Source: a virus. From it: DNA of 44,503 nt. Positions within the stretch are counted from its first letter, which is position 1. Each line of letters begins with the position of its first letter. The notes under the pieces are model-generated. The model was not told where the DNA came from and searched no databases. It saw only the letters and a list, made by a program, of their open reading frames with translations. The position numbers were made by a program, and so were the translations under genes. The DNA is taken from the IMG/VR virus record IMGVR_UViG_3300046006_003927, positions 1-44,503 of that record, one strand, 5' to 3'. Shown here piece after piece: positions 16,534 to 25,703 of the stretch.

Positions 16534-18972
16534 ATGATTAATCCAAAAGAAATTACATTTGTAATTCCGATATTCAACTTAAAAGAGCATAGGATAAATA
16601 ATTTAAAATTTATTTTGCCGTATATTCTCAAGACCGGGTGTGAGGTAATAGTAGCGGAACAAACCGCGAATGGTACCTCAAGTATAACAAATTTGGTCGG
16701 AGAGAATTCTGGGGTTAGACATTTGATATACAAACATCCCAGTGAGAAAATACACAAGACCGGAATAATAAACTGGGCAACTAAGAATCATGTATCTACG
16801 AAATATGTATGGGCGAACGACGCAGATTTTTACATGAAATTTAGCGAGGCTCTGAACGAATTGCCAGCGGGAGATTTCATTCAACCTTACTCAGCCGCAA
16901 AAAAATTGTTTGCCAAAGATACCGAGGAAATCATTTCCGGAAATTACTTGACGGTTTCGTACGAGGATGTGACCGCTGAATATCTTTCATTGTATGGGGC
17001 ATTATCTTTTATATTCAACCGAGATAAATTTATAGAAATCGGCGGCATGGACGAAACTTTATTTGGCTGGGCAAAAGAAGATGAGGTACTGTCAGCGAAG
17101 ATTGCATCGCTTGGATATAGCGTAGAAGTGGGACAGCCGAAAGGAATTCATCTGTGGCATCCTCCGGAGATTGATTCTATTTCTATCGCAATAAAAGACG
17201 TCGCAATAATTACTTGTCATTTCAATTGGACAAACTATGTAAATCCCGTAAGAAATTTAAATAGATTCTTGGACGAAATGGCAGCGGAAGGAATTCCTGT
17301 ATATGGAGTGGAACTATCATTGACCGATACTTTCGTAACCCGGACTAGAGAAAATTGGAAACATATCCGAGTGGATGAAACTAATGTATGCTTTCAAAAA
17401 GAGGCATGTGTAAATTTGGTGGAGAAACTTGTTCCGGAATGCTATAAAAAAATAGCGTGGATAGACTCAGATTTGCATTTCACGAATAGAAACTGGTATC
17501 AAGAAATGTCCAGAAAGTTGGACAAATACAAGCTTGTTCAATTATACGAGAGTGGAAGTGACACGGACAAATTTGGAAAGATAACTTCTACAATAAGTGG
17601 AATTGTGGCGGCGGGAGGACCAAGACTTGGACCGAAATATTTTGGACATCCCGGAGGAGCGTGGGCCGCACAGAGAAGTTTTTGGGAGAACGGTGGACTT
17701 TATTGTCATTCATTTATGGGGGCTGGCGACACTCTGTTAGTAAATACTATTTATAATATTTATGACGGCAATACTGAGCCGACCGCTGGGATATATTTGG
17801 AGTGGAAAAAGAAAATCCAGCTATATGTAAATAAACATGAAATTTCGTACGTCAAGGGCAAGTTTATTCATGAGTGGCATGGGGATAAATTTGAGAGAGG
17901 ATACGGGAGTCGTAATCAAATTGTAGCAAAAATAGATATTGATAAGCACGTAGTTTTGGATTGCAATGGTATAATAAAAATTAAAGATGTACCCGGAAGT
18001 ATCTACGAAGAAATATTGTTATACTTTAATTCCAGAAAAGAGGACGGGAATTTATCCGGCAACATAAATCAATGGCAAAAAGACATGGCGGTCGTAGCTG
18101 TCCATTTTAATTGGGCAGGGTTCGAATCGCCAGTTAGGAATTTGAATAGATTTATATTAGAGATGGAGTCTGAAAATATACCACTCTATGGCGTTGAACT
18201 ATCATTGACCGGAAAATTTGTCACTGAACGATACCCAAATTGGATTAAGGTTAGGGTAAATAAAGAAAACGTTTGTTTTCAAAAAGAGGCGTGTGTAAAT
18301 TTAGCCGAGAAATTCATCCCCGATAAGTACAAAAAGATTGCGTGGATAGATCACGATATATATTTTAAAAATAGAAACTGGTATCGAGAAACATCCGATA
18401 AACTCAACTCCGCGAGAGTAGTTCAAATGTTTTCAGAAGAAATATTTACCGATAGGTTCGGCGAGGAAATATCCACAATACCTTCTCTTATGAAGATTGG
18501 TGGGCCTATGGCGGAAACGGCGGTCGGTAAATATATAGGAACCCCCGGCGCAGCGTTGGCTGCGCAAAGAGATTTATGGCGAAATGGCGGAGGGCTATAT
18601 CCATACTCTATTATGGGAGGAGGAGATACTGTATTATTGTACACAATATATAGAAATTCGAAGAACACATCCGCAACGTCAGCGTCCGGGGCAGCAAAAA
18701 AATTCAAACCCTACGAAATGTGGAAAAACTCTATCCAAGCATGGGCTCAGGAATCTTGTTCGTGTATAGAAGGAGAAATTGTGCATTCTTGGCACGGAGA
18801 TAGAAAAAATAGATCATATGTTGACAGGCACACCATATCGGCAGAAATTAACTGGGACAAATGTATTTCTATCAACAAACGTGGAATTGTTCAAATAAAA
18901 AATGTAACCGATGCAACATACTCCGCAATACTAAATTATTTCAATGGTAGAAACGAAGACGGAAAATTATGA
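16534..18972 (+). CDS. three-domain glycosyltransferase
   Basis: An 812-residue protein with three GT-A-like domains. Domain 1 (residues 1-225) begins ITFVIPIFNLKEHR, has the metal motif NDADFYM and the GGMDETLFGWAKEDE segment typical of galactosyltransferase-type (GT2/GT27-like) enzymes. Domains 2 (about 226-520) and 3 (about 521-812) are a tandem duplication. They share NPVRNLNRF/SPVRNLNRF, YGVELSLT, VCFQKEACVNL, and DxD motifs IDSDLHF and IDHDIYF. It heads a run of sugar and methyl-transfer genes joined by overlaps. The acceptor is unknown: host glycan, virion protein or DNA are all possible. Confidence 0.85.
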   Translation: MINPKEITFVIPIFNLKEHRINNLKFILPYILKTGCEVIVAEQTANGTSSITNLVGENSGVRHLIYKHPSEKIHKTGIINWATKNHVSTKYVWANDADFYMKFSEALNELPAGDFIQPYSAAKKLFAKDTEEIISGNYLTVSYEDVTAEYLSLYGALSFIFNRDKFIEIGGMDETLFGWAKEDEVLSAKIASLGYSVEVGQPKGIHLWHPPEIDSISIAIKDVAIITCHFNWTNYVNPVRNLNRFLDEMAAEGIPVYGVELSLTDTFVTRTRENWKHIRVDETNVCFQKEACVNLVEKLVPECYKKIAWIDSDLHFTNRNWYQEMSRKLDKYKLVQLYESGSDTDKFGKITSTISGIVAAGGPRLGPKYFGHPGGAWAAQRSFWENGGLYCHSFMGAGDTLLVNTIYNIYDGNTEPTAGIYLEWKKKIQLYVNKHEISYVKGKFIHEWHGDKFERGYGSRNQIVAKIDIDKHVVLDCNGIIKIKDVPGSIYEEILLYFNSRKEDGNLSGNINQWQKDMAVVAVHFNWAGFESPVRNLNRFILEMESENIPLYGVELSLTGKFVTERYPNWIKVRVNKENVCFQKEACVNLAEKFIPDKYKKIAWIDHDIYFKNRNWYRETSDKLNSARVVQMFSEEIFTDRFGEEISTIPSLMKIGGPMAETAVGKYIGTPGAALAAQRDLWRNGGGLYPYSIMGGGDTVLLYTIYRNSKNTSATSASGAAKKFKPYEMWKNSIQAWAQESCSCIEGEIVHSWHGDRKNRSYVDRHTISAEINWDKCISINKRGIVQIKNVTDATYSAILNYFNGRNEDGKL

Positions 18973-19463
18973 AATTAAATACACACGAACAATACATAAA
19001 ACAGTTGGCCGAGACTCCTTATTTCGATGGCCGATGGCCATATTACTCGGTTGTTGGACAAGAAGCCGAAAAAATGAATCCCGGTAGCGTGTTGGAGCTT
19101 GGGGCCGCAGGATTTCCTATATTTGTCGACGGCACGACTATGGATATACATCAAAAGTTTTCTCCTACTGTAAAACATGATGGTCGAGTGTCTCCATGGC
19201 CATTCAAGGATAAAACATTCGATTTGTTTATTTCTTTACAAGTGTGGGAACACCTAGACAACAAACAAGGTCAAGCCTTCAACGAAGTTCGCCGAGTTGC
19301 AAAGTCGGCAATATTAAGCTTTCCGTATAAGTGGAAAACCGCCGACCCATTAGATTTTCATAACAATTTAGACGAGACTATATTTGCAAAATGGACAGGA
19401 AACTTACCGGCCAGAACAATCTTAATCGGAACGCGAATGATATATATATTTGATACCTTGTAA
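18969..19463 (+). CDS. class I SAM-dependent methyltransferase
   Basis: 164 residues. SAM motif I is VLELGAAGFPI, an acidic strand end TTMDIHQKF follows, and the post-motif FDLFISLQVWEHLDN matches the Methyltransf_11 family. It lacks an N-terminal target domain, so a small molecule or sugar is the likely acceptor. It overlaps the preceding glycosyltransferase by ATGA and the next gene by TAATG, consistent with one pathway. Confidence 0.8.
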   Translation: MKLNTHEQYIKQLAETPYFDGRWPYYSVVGQEAEKMNPGSVLELGAAGFPIFVDGTTMDIHQKFSPTVKHDGRVSPWPFKDKTFDLFISLQVWEHLDNKQGQAFNEVRRVAKSAILSFPYKWKTADPLDFHNNLDETIFAKWTGNLPARTILIGTRMIYIFDTL

Positions 19464-20077
19464 TGAAGCACATTATAGCAACAAGATGTAGTTTTGAAGA
19501 CTCGATATTATTCGATAAATATTTATCGGTGATGCGGTCCGTATACATACCATCATTATCCACACAAACTAACAAAAATTTTTCTGTGTACATAATGATA
19601 CACCCCCAACATAAAGATGTAATAGAAAACGCATTTAAAGATTCTGGTGTGCATATAATAACCTGCGTATGCGGGTCACTATTGGAGTTTTCTAAGTTGC
19701 TAATGAATACTGGTGCCGAGATTCAAACTCGACACGATTGCGACGACTGGATGGCCGACAGTTATATTGACGACATTCAGAAATGTTATTTGGAGGAATC
19801 GAAACTTTGCGATACATTTCTAATACAGGCCCAGCCAACCAAATATGAAATAAGCAGCGGACACGAATACTCAATGACTAAATACGGCCCATTTAAAACT
19901 TCTATGTTTTTGAGCCTGTGTCAAAAATTAAAAGTTCGCGGTATAATGGATTTTAAACATAATGAATACTGGAAACACGTCCCAGTTGTCAAAGATTTGC
20001 CTAGTGGACTTGTTAAATGGACGGTTCACGGGAACAATTTGACCGCCAAGATTAATCCAAACGACAAAAAAATATGA
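19463..20077 (+). CDS. putative glycosyltransferase (rhamnosyltransferase-like)
   Basis: 204 residues. It opens IIATRCSFEDSILFDKYL, has a TQTNKNFSVYIM strand, and carries an acidic DxDD motif in TRHDCDDWM. This is the arrangement of the putative rhamnosyl-transferase family (GT-A fold). It overlaps both neighbours by 1-4 bases within the sugar cassette. Donor and acceptor are not deducible. Confidence 0.6.
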   Translation: MKHIIATRCSFEDSILFDKYLSVMRSVYIPSLSTQTNKNFSVYIMIHPQHKDVIENAFKDSGVHIITCVCGSLLEFSKLLMNTGAEIQTRHDCDDWMADSYIDDIQKCYLEESKLCDTFLIQAQPTKYEISSGHEYSMTKYGPFKTSMFLSLCQKLKVRGIMDFKHNEYWKHVPVVKDLPSGLVKWTVHGNNLTAKINPNDKKI

Positions 20078-20655
20078 AGACTGCGCACATAGTAGGAAAA
20101 GGCACCACGGCAAAGTCGATAAAAAGGGCAGATTTTCCAAACGACATTTTGGTTGGAATCAACCACGGGGCTATGTTTATAGATGAATTGGACTATATTT
20201 TCGCAAACGATGTAGAAGGGTTGGAAGGAATGGCCGACGAAAAGTTCAACCATGTTAAAAACATAGCAATACCCGAGCATCCGCACGTACAAGGAATTCC
20301 TCGCGCCGATATAACTTATAAGCGAGTAGTTGATAAATTTCCGGGGAAACCAATAAATTTTATAATCTACAATTTGTTCACATGGAAGCCCCAGAACCCC
20401 GATTTGCCAACACCGGAGAGAGCAAATACCTCGGCTGGAATGGCAGTGGGATATTTATTAAAATATGAAAATGTGAAGCAATTTGAGTTGTATGGGATAG
20501 GAAAAGGAAATGGATATCACCAGACCGTATTAGATATATTACCAAAAGAACAAGTAAAATTTAAGAACAATTGGGACGGGCAGCGGAAAGATGATTTGAT
20601 TGAGAGTATAATAAAGGCGTGTGCCAAATATAATGCCAAGGTAAATTTTAACTAA
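20074..20655 (+). CDS. Rossmann-like sugar-cassette protein (GT42/DUF115-like)
   Basis: 193 residues. The N-terminus HIVGKGTTAKSI has the glycine-rich turn used by sialyltransferase-like and DUF115 proteins (usually GNGPSL). LVGINHGAMFIDELDYIFANDV and the later TSAGMAVGYLLKYENVKQFELYGIG fit that fold. It overlaps the previous gene (ATGA). Assignment is by pattern only; another nucleotide-sugar enzyme is possible. Confidence 0.5.
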   Translation: MKTAHIVGKGTTAKSIKRADFPNDILVGINHGAMFIDELDYIFANDVEGLEGMADEKFNHVKNIAIPEHPHVQGIPRADITYKRVVDKFPGKPINFIIYNLFTWKPQNPDLPTPERANTSAGMAVGYLLKYENVKQFELYGIGKGNGYHQTVLDILPKEQVKFKNNWDGQRKDDLIESIIKACAKYNAKVNFN

Positions 20656-20657
20656 TT

Positions 20658-21284
20658 ATGATAACAATAGCATCTGTATTAAGGTCGGGTGGAGATTATA
20701 ATGCTTCACATGTCGCTATTCTAGAAGCGTCCGTAAAAAAACATTTATCGGTCGAACATTCGTTCGTATGTTTATCGGATGTAGAATGTGGAGTTGAGCG
20801 AATCCCCCTCACCGACGGCTGGTCCGGTTGGTGGTCTAAATTGGAACTTTTTAAAATACCGGGACCAGTCATTTATTTTGACTTGGATACTATTATAATA
20901 AATAATTTAGATTCTATAGTAGAAAAAATGTTAGTCCCCGAATTCTGTATATTACGAGATGTTTTCATCGGGAAGAAAGACCCACACTCAATGCAATCAA
21001 GTGTGATGTCGTGGCGTGGAGATATGAGTGAGTTATATAAAACATTTCTGGAGTCTCCCGAGAAATATATTAAATTATACAAAGGAGACCAAGATTTTAT
21101 ATATGCACAACTTGGGAAAACCAGAGCTGCGTATTATCAAGATATATTGCCAAACAATATTATGAGTTATAAAGCACATCTCAGAGGTAAACCAATACCA
21201 CCGGAAACTAAAATAGTGATATTTCACGGATTACCCAGACCATGGCAACAAACTCAAATTCCTTATGATAATATTAAAAAATAA
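20658..21284 (+). CDS. putative glycosyltransferase, GT-A with DLD motif
   Basis: 208 residues. It has an N-terminal strand ITIASVLRSGGDYNASHV, a central WWSKLELFKIPGPVIYFDLDT with the metal-binding DLD, and a late GDQDFIYAQLG segment. This is the order seen in GT8-like enzymes. The C-terminal IVIFHGLPRPW also fits. Its 3' end overlaps the next methyltransferase by 20 bases. Confidence 0.75.
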   Translation: MITIASVLRSGGDYNASHVAILEASVKKHLSVEHSFVCLSDVECGVERIPLTDGWSGWWSKLELFKIPGPVIYFDLDTIIINNLDSIVEKMLVPEFCILRDVFIGKKDPHSMQSSVMSWRGDMSELYKTFLESPEKYIKLYKGDQDFIYAQLGKTRAAYYQDILPNNIMSYKAHLRGKPIPPETKIVIFHGLPRPWQQTQIPYDNIKK

Positions 21285-21882
21285 TTGGTGGGTTCCTGAA
21301 ATAGATACACACTGCTTTCAGGCGGTGTTAAAAGAAGTCGAGGCCGTCGATGAACTCGCCAACCTTTGCAAGACCAAGCGGGTGTGTATCCAAGCGGGAG
21401 GAAATCTCGGAATTTGGCCAAAAAAGCTATCTACTATATTCGACTCGGTGTACACATTTGAACCCGACTTGGAAAATTGGCAAGCCCTTGAAAAAAATTT
21501 GGTCGGTATAAATAATATACATGCAAAAAATTGCGCGCTTGGAGCAATTCCGGGAAAAGTATCAATAGATAGACTGAAACCGAATAATGTTGGAGCGCAC
21601 CAAGTTAAAGATGGGGCGGACACAGAAAGAATAACTATAGATAGTTTAAATTTGTCCGAAGTTAGTCTTATACAACTGGACGTGGAGGGAAGTGAACATG
21701 ATGCGATATTGGGAGCAAAAGCTACTTTATTGCGAAGTAATCCTATTGTTGTATTGGAGTTAAAGGGGTTGGGAAAGCGGTATGGACATTCCGACGCAAA
21801 TACGGTAAAACTGCTCGGAGAGTTGGGATTTTCTCATATAAAAACCATCAAGCGCGACTGGGTATTTTCGAAACTTTCTTGA
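21265..21882 (+). CDS. FkbM-family methyltransferase
   Basis: 205 residues. SAM-binding region RVCIQAGGNLGIWPKKLS, acidic strand VYTFEPDLENW, then the hallmark IDSLNLSEVSLIQLDVEGSE and PIVVLELKG. These are the FkbM family landmarks; members O-methylate sugars or lipids. It ends the sugar cassette. The next promoter begins inside its last codons. Confidence 0.85.
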   Translation: MIILKNNWWVPEIDTHCFQAVLKEVEAVDELANLCKTKRVCIQAGGNLGIWPKKLSTIFDSVYTFEPDLENWQALEKNLVGINNIHAKNCALGAIPGKVSIDRLKPNNVGAHQVKDGADTERITIDSLNLSEVSLIQLDVEGSEHDAILGAKATLLRSNPIVVLELKGLGKRYGHSDANTVKLLGELGFSHIKTIKRDWVFSKLS

Positions 21883-21906
21883 CATCTAATAAAAATTATC
21901 TAAGAT
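21879..21906 (+). promoter_or_regulatory. sigma70-like promoter for the kinase-polymerase block
   Basis: TTGACA at 21879-21884, a 16-bp spacer, TAAGAT at 21901-21906. The kinase ATG begins only 6 nt after the -10 box, so the transcript should be leaderless. Confidence 0.7.
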
Positions 21907-21912
21907 GGGTAT

Positions 21913-22359
21913 ATGAAACCCAATTTATTTGTTATGGTAGGAATTAGCGGCTCTGGAAAGAGCACCTATTCCAACAAGTTGAAGACCGACTTTTCAGCCG
22001 AACTGGTCGAGACCGATGCAATTCGCGTGGAATTGAGCGGAGATGCACAAGACCAGACCCAAAATGGTCGAGTATTTTCCGTTGCCAAGGACCGCGTCGC
22101 GAAGTATTTGGCGGAGGGAAAGAATGTTATTATCGACGCGACCAGTCTGTCTATCAAGGACCGTAAGGATTGGGTCGAGATTGGCAAAGCCAACTCGGCG
22201 CTCATCAATGCTTATTTTGTAGATACGCCAGTCAATGTCGCTAAACAGAGAAATTCTTCTCGTTTGCGCCAAGTTCCGGAGTGGGTTATCGACAAGCAAG
22301 CATCTAAGCTACACGCCCCGACTCGTTCTGAGGGATTTGATGCGGTTTCCGTGGTATAA
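21913..22359 (+). CDS. polynucleotide 5'-kinase-like P-loop kinase
   Basis: 148 residues. Walker A GISGSGKST near the N-terminus, ETDAIRVELSGD as the acceptor region, IIDATSLS and the lid arginines RNSSR follow the kinase half of T4 Pnk. The 3'-phosphatase half of T4 Pnk is missing, so this is a kinase-only enzyme of about the expected domain size. It may phosphorylate RNA or DNA 5' ends. With the RNA ligase and 2H phosphoesterase downstream it could form an RNA-repair set. Other small-molecule kinases of the AAA_33 group remain possible. Confidence 0.7.
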   Translation: MKPNLFVMVGISGSGKSTYSNKLKTDFSAELVETDAIRVELSGDAQDQTQNGRVFSVAKDRVAKYLAEGKNVIIDATSLSIKDRKDWVEIGKANSALINAYFVDTPVNVAKQRNSSRLRQVPEWVIDKQASKLHAPTRSEGFDAVSVV

Positions 22360-22381
22360 CACCGAGTCAAACTGTTCCAAT

Positions 22382-24937
22382 ATGTACCAAGCTATTTACT
22401 GCGAGCACAAGACCGGCATTGTTCATCTATGGGACGATATAAATGGATATGTAAATTTTAAACACAAGCCATACGCATATAAACGTTCCCAAAATGGGAA
22501 GTATATGTCGATTTATGGCGATAAGCTAGACCGGGTAGAGAAGTATAATTTCAAAGACCCATCATTATTTGAATCCGACGTTCCGTGGGATACCCGCGTT
22601 CTGATTGATGCGTACACCGACAGTGATGAAATGAGCATAAATCACCGGATTGCAATTTTGGACATTGAAACGGATTCCACCGGAGGATATCCCAACATAG
22701 AAATTCCGGAGCAAAAAATCACCGCTATTGCATTGAGGGATGATGCGAACGACAAGTATTACTGTCTTGTTTTGGACGAGGAAAACGTTGTGGCGGACGA
22801 AGTGACCGGAAATATTAATATTTTAGGATATCGAACTGAGCAGTCACTGTTGACGGAGTTTCTTAAGAGATGGCGCAGCGTGAACCCGACGATTGCCACT
22901 GGGTGGAATACTGATGGATTTGACTTCATGTATCTATCGGCTCGATTGGACGCCGTGTTAGGAGATGGCGCAAAAAATGGTTTATCTCCTATCAATGTTT
23001 GCTATTTCAATAAATATAAAGACAAGATGACGATTGCCGGAGTCAATTGTCTGGATTATCTTGTTCTATATAAAAAGTATAGCGGAAAGAACCTACCAAA
23101 CTATCGACTAGATACCGTCGCAAAAGAGGAGTTGAAAGAGGGAAAGATTGTGTATCAAGGGTCGCTTGATAGCTTAAAACGCACAGACATTAAAAAATTC
23201 ATCGAGTATAATTTACACGACGTTGTGTTAATCAAACGACTGAATGATTCTCTCCAATTTATTGAATTGGCGATGTCGATTTGTCACGTATGTCACGTGG
23301 GTTATGAAGAGTTTCATGTGTCGTCCAAATTCTTGGAAGGCGCGTTGCTAACGTATCTTAGGAGAAAGCATTTGGTTGCACCAAACAAACGACCAAAGTC
23401 CGAAGAAGATATAGACGATTTAGCAATTTCCGACGGAGATGATGATGACGACGACGTTGGATTTGAGGGTGCTTATGTAAAAGACCCAATCCCCGGTAGA
23501 TACGATTGGATTTGTAGCGCGGACATCAATTCGCTGTATCCATCGGTTATTATGAGTTTGAATATTTCGCCCGAGACAAAGCTGGATGTTATAGCCGAGT
23601 GGAGTCCTGAGAAATTAATCAAGAAGTCTGCCGATACAATTCAATTTGCCGGTGACCCATATACATACGCACAGTTCTCGGAAATTGTGACGGAGAACAA
23701 TCTATCTGTGAGTTCAAACGGCGTAGTTTACGATCAAAACAAGCTCGGTTGTATTCCCGATATTTTGAAAACGTGGTTCGCCGAACGTCTGGAGTTTAAA
23801 ACCAAGATGAAAGACGCGAGCAATCGCATGAAGAAAAGTAATTCACCGGAGGATAAGGCTGACTACGTTTTCTGGAAGAGGCGACAACACGTGCAGAAGA
23901 TTCTGTTGAATTCTCTGTATGGTGTATTGGGATTGTCTGTGTTTAGATTTTACGACTTAGACAATGCCGCCGCAGTTACATTAACTGGGCAAGATATCAT
24001 TAAAACTTCGGCGAAGTACGTAAATGGTAAATTCAATAAACGTTGCAATAGTACAGACAAGGACTATGTAGTTTACATTGATACCGACTCATTGTACTTG
24101 GACATAAACTCGCTGGCAATACATGACAAAATTGTGGACATTAAACCGTACGCAATTAAAACTATCAAAGAAGTTGAGGCGGATTTAAATAATTTTTACG
24201 TCGTCATGATGTTGAGAATGTTCAACTCGACCGACAATCGAATCAAAATCGCCGCCGATGTTGTGGCACAGTCCGCTTTCTGGGTTGTTAAAAAGCGTTA
24301 TGCCATGCATAAAGTGTATAACATGGAAGAAAGCAAAGACATGGACGACATTGAAATCAAGGGACTAGACGTTGTTAGGTCGTCTTATCCGAGGAAATTC
24401 CGAGATTTCATGAGTTCTGTATTGTCCGATATTCTCAAAGGTACTACTAATTTGGCTCTAAACACTAAGGTATTGGAGTTCAAGCGAACAATGCCATCAT
24501 TCAATTTAGAGGACGTGGCAAAAAATACATCCGTTAGATTCATCTCAAATACTGCCGCTAAGACAAACTTTAATCCACCAAGCCGGGAGCCATTCCAGTT
24601 TGTGTATGGGGCCACGGCACAATGTAAAGCTTCACTTGCATATAACGACATGTTGAAGAATTATAATGAGGGTGGAACCGAGCCGATATTGAGCGGAGGA
24701 AAAATCAAGTGGGTTTATCTCAGAGACAATCCATTTGGGTTGAATGGTATGGCGTTCAAAGATGACGGAAAAGACCCACAAGTAATAATGGATTTTATTT
24801 TGACATACATCGACCGAGAAGCTATATGGAACTCGGAATTGGAAAAGAAATTGAAAGCATTCTACGAAGCATTGCGTTGGGATTTTTATTGCGACGAAAT
24901 TGAGGCCGTTCAACAATTTTTCACATTTGACGATTAA
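22382..24937 (+). CDS. 43: family B DNA polymerase, gp43-like
   Basis: The start at ATG 22382 (MYQAIYCEHKTG) matches the expected N-terminus; the frame opens earlier but overlaps the kinase. The protein has 851 residues. Proofreading motifs: ILDIETDS (Exo I), NTDGFDFMY (Exo II), YNLHDVVLI (Exo III). Polymerase motifs: SADINSLYPSVIM (A), KILLNSLYGVLG (B), VYIDTDSLYLD (C), then KKRYAMHKVYN. An acidic loop (about residue 350) interrupts the fold between Exo III and motif A. The C-terminus QQFFTFDD resembles the clamp-binding peptide. The clamp and loader genes follow directly. Confidence 0.95.
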   Translation: MYQAIYCEHKTGIVHLWDDINGYVNFKHKPYAYKRSQNGKYMSIYGDKLDRVEKYNFKDPSLFESDVPWDTRVLIDAYTDSDEMSINHRIAILDIETDSTGGYPNIEIPEQKITAIALRDDANDKYYCLVLDEENVVADEVTGNINILGYRTEQSLLTEFLKRWRSVNPTIATGWNTDGFDFMYLSARLDAVLGDGAKNGLSPINVCYFNKYKDKMTIAGVNCLDYLVLYKKYSGKNLPNYRLDTVAKEELKEGKIVYQGSLDSLKRTDIKKFIEYNLHDVVLIKRLNDSLQFIELAMSICHVCHVGYEEFHVSSKFLEGALLTYLRRKHLVAPNKRPKSEEDIDDLAISDGDDDDDDVGFEGAYVKDPIPGRYDWICSADINSLYPSVIMSLNISPETKLDVIAEWSPEKLIKKSADTIQFAGDPYTYAQFSEIVTENNLSVSSNGVVYDQNKLGCIPDILKTWFAERLEFKTKMKDASNRMKKSNSPEDKADYVFWKRRQHVQKILLNSLYGVLGLSVFRFYDLDNAAAVTLTGQDIIKTSAKYVNGKFNKRCNSTDKDYVVYIDTDSLYLDINSLAIHDKIVDIKPYAIKTIKEVEADLNNFYVVMMLRMFNSTDNRIKIAADVVAQSAFWVVKKRYAMHKVYNMEESKDMDDIEIKGLDVVRSSYPRKFRDFMSSVLSDILKGTTNLALNTKVLEFKRTMPSFNLEDVAKNTSVRFISNTAAKTNFNPPSREPFQFVYGATAQCKASLAYNDMLKNYNEGGTEPILSGGKIKWVYLRDNPFGLNGMAFKDDGKDPQVIMDFILTYIDREAIWNSELEKKLKAFYEALRWDFYCDEIEAVQQFFTFDD

Positions 24938-24939
24938 CG

Positions 24940-24967
24940 TTGACAAACGTTCTTGGAAATGTAACAT
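24940..24967 (+). promoter_or_regulatory. sigma70-like promoter for the clamp gene
   Basis: TTGACA at 24940-24945, a 16-bp spacer, TAACAT at 24962-24967; the clamp start is 15 nt downstream. Confidence 0.65.
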
Positions 24968-24982
24968 CGAACAATATTTATT

Positions 24983-25702
24983 ATGCAAAAAAGCAGCCTA
25001 CTACGTTTTATTGAGCTATATAATCTATCCGGCACGGTAGAAAAAGTTAAGTTGGTTTCTGACGGAACCAACCTAAAAGCTAAAATTGTGACCGACGATA
25101 AAAGTTTGGCCGGATGCATCGAATACAAAAATTTACCAATCGAGGCCGGGGAATATGCAGTCCATGATACTGCACAACTCAAAAAGATGCTGAGTATTTT
25201 CGATGACACATTGAATATCGGAATCGACAAGGTAAACGGAAGAAATGTAAGTTTTTCTTTTAAGGACAAGACAGCAGAATCTTTGTATATGTTGGCCGAT
25301 TTGTCGGTTATCCCCAGAACAGTGAGTGTTCCAAACACCATTGTATTCGACTTGGAACTTGCACTGGATGATAGTTTTATGGAAAGATTCATTCGGGCTA
25401 AGTCCGCGCTGTTGGAGGCCGAAACATTCACCATAATGATGAATGACAAGGGAGCGGTCGAAGTAATCGTTGGACACAGTAACATCAATAGCAATAGGAT
25501 TAAGTTGGTGGCAACACCAGTCGGAGTGCCCGCTCCCAAGAAGGATATCACCTTTAATGCCAACTATTTCAAGGATATTTTGTTAAGAAACCGTGGAACG
25601 CCAAGTGTATTGAAAATCAACACCGACGGAATCGGACACGTGAATTTCACGTGCGCAGATTATGTTGCCGATTACTATTTGTTAAAGACCGCGATTAAAT
25701 AA
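24983..25702 (+). CDS. 45: sliding clamp, gp45-like
   Basis: 239 residues, close to the 228 of T4 gp45. Alternating strands with a central VIPRTVSVPNTIVFDLELALDD linker between two clamp subdomains and a C-terminal VNFTCADYVADYYLLKTAIK strand fit the trimeric clamp. Position between polymerase and clamp loader supports the call. In T4 the clamp also activates late transcription with gp55 and gp33. Confidence 0.88.
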   Translation: MQKSSLLRFIELYNLSGTVEKVKLVSDGTNLKAKIVTDDKSLAGCIEYKNLPIEAGEYAVHDTAQLKKMLSIFDDTLNIGIDKVNGRNVSFSFKDKTAESLYMLADLSVIPRTVSVPNTIVFDLELALDDSFMERFIRAKSALLEAETFTIMMNDKGAVEVIVGHSNINSNRIKLVATPVGVPAPKKDITFNANYFKDILLRNRGTPSVLKINTDGIGHVNFTCADYVADYYLLKTAIK

Positions 25703-25703
25703 T

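Noticed and set aside
22235-22381. Earlier in-frame start for the DNA polymerase
   Set aside because: It would overlap the kinase gene by 125 bases, and the added residues do not resemble a polymerase N-terminus; ATG 22382 fits.
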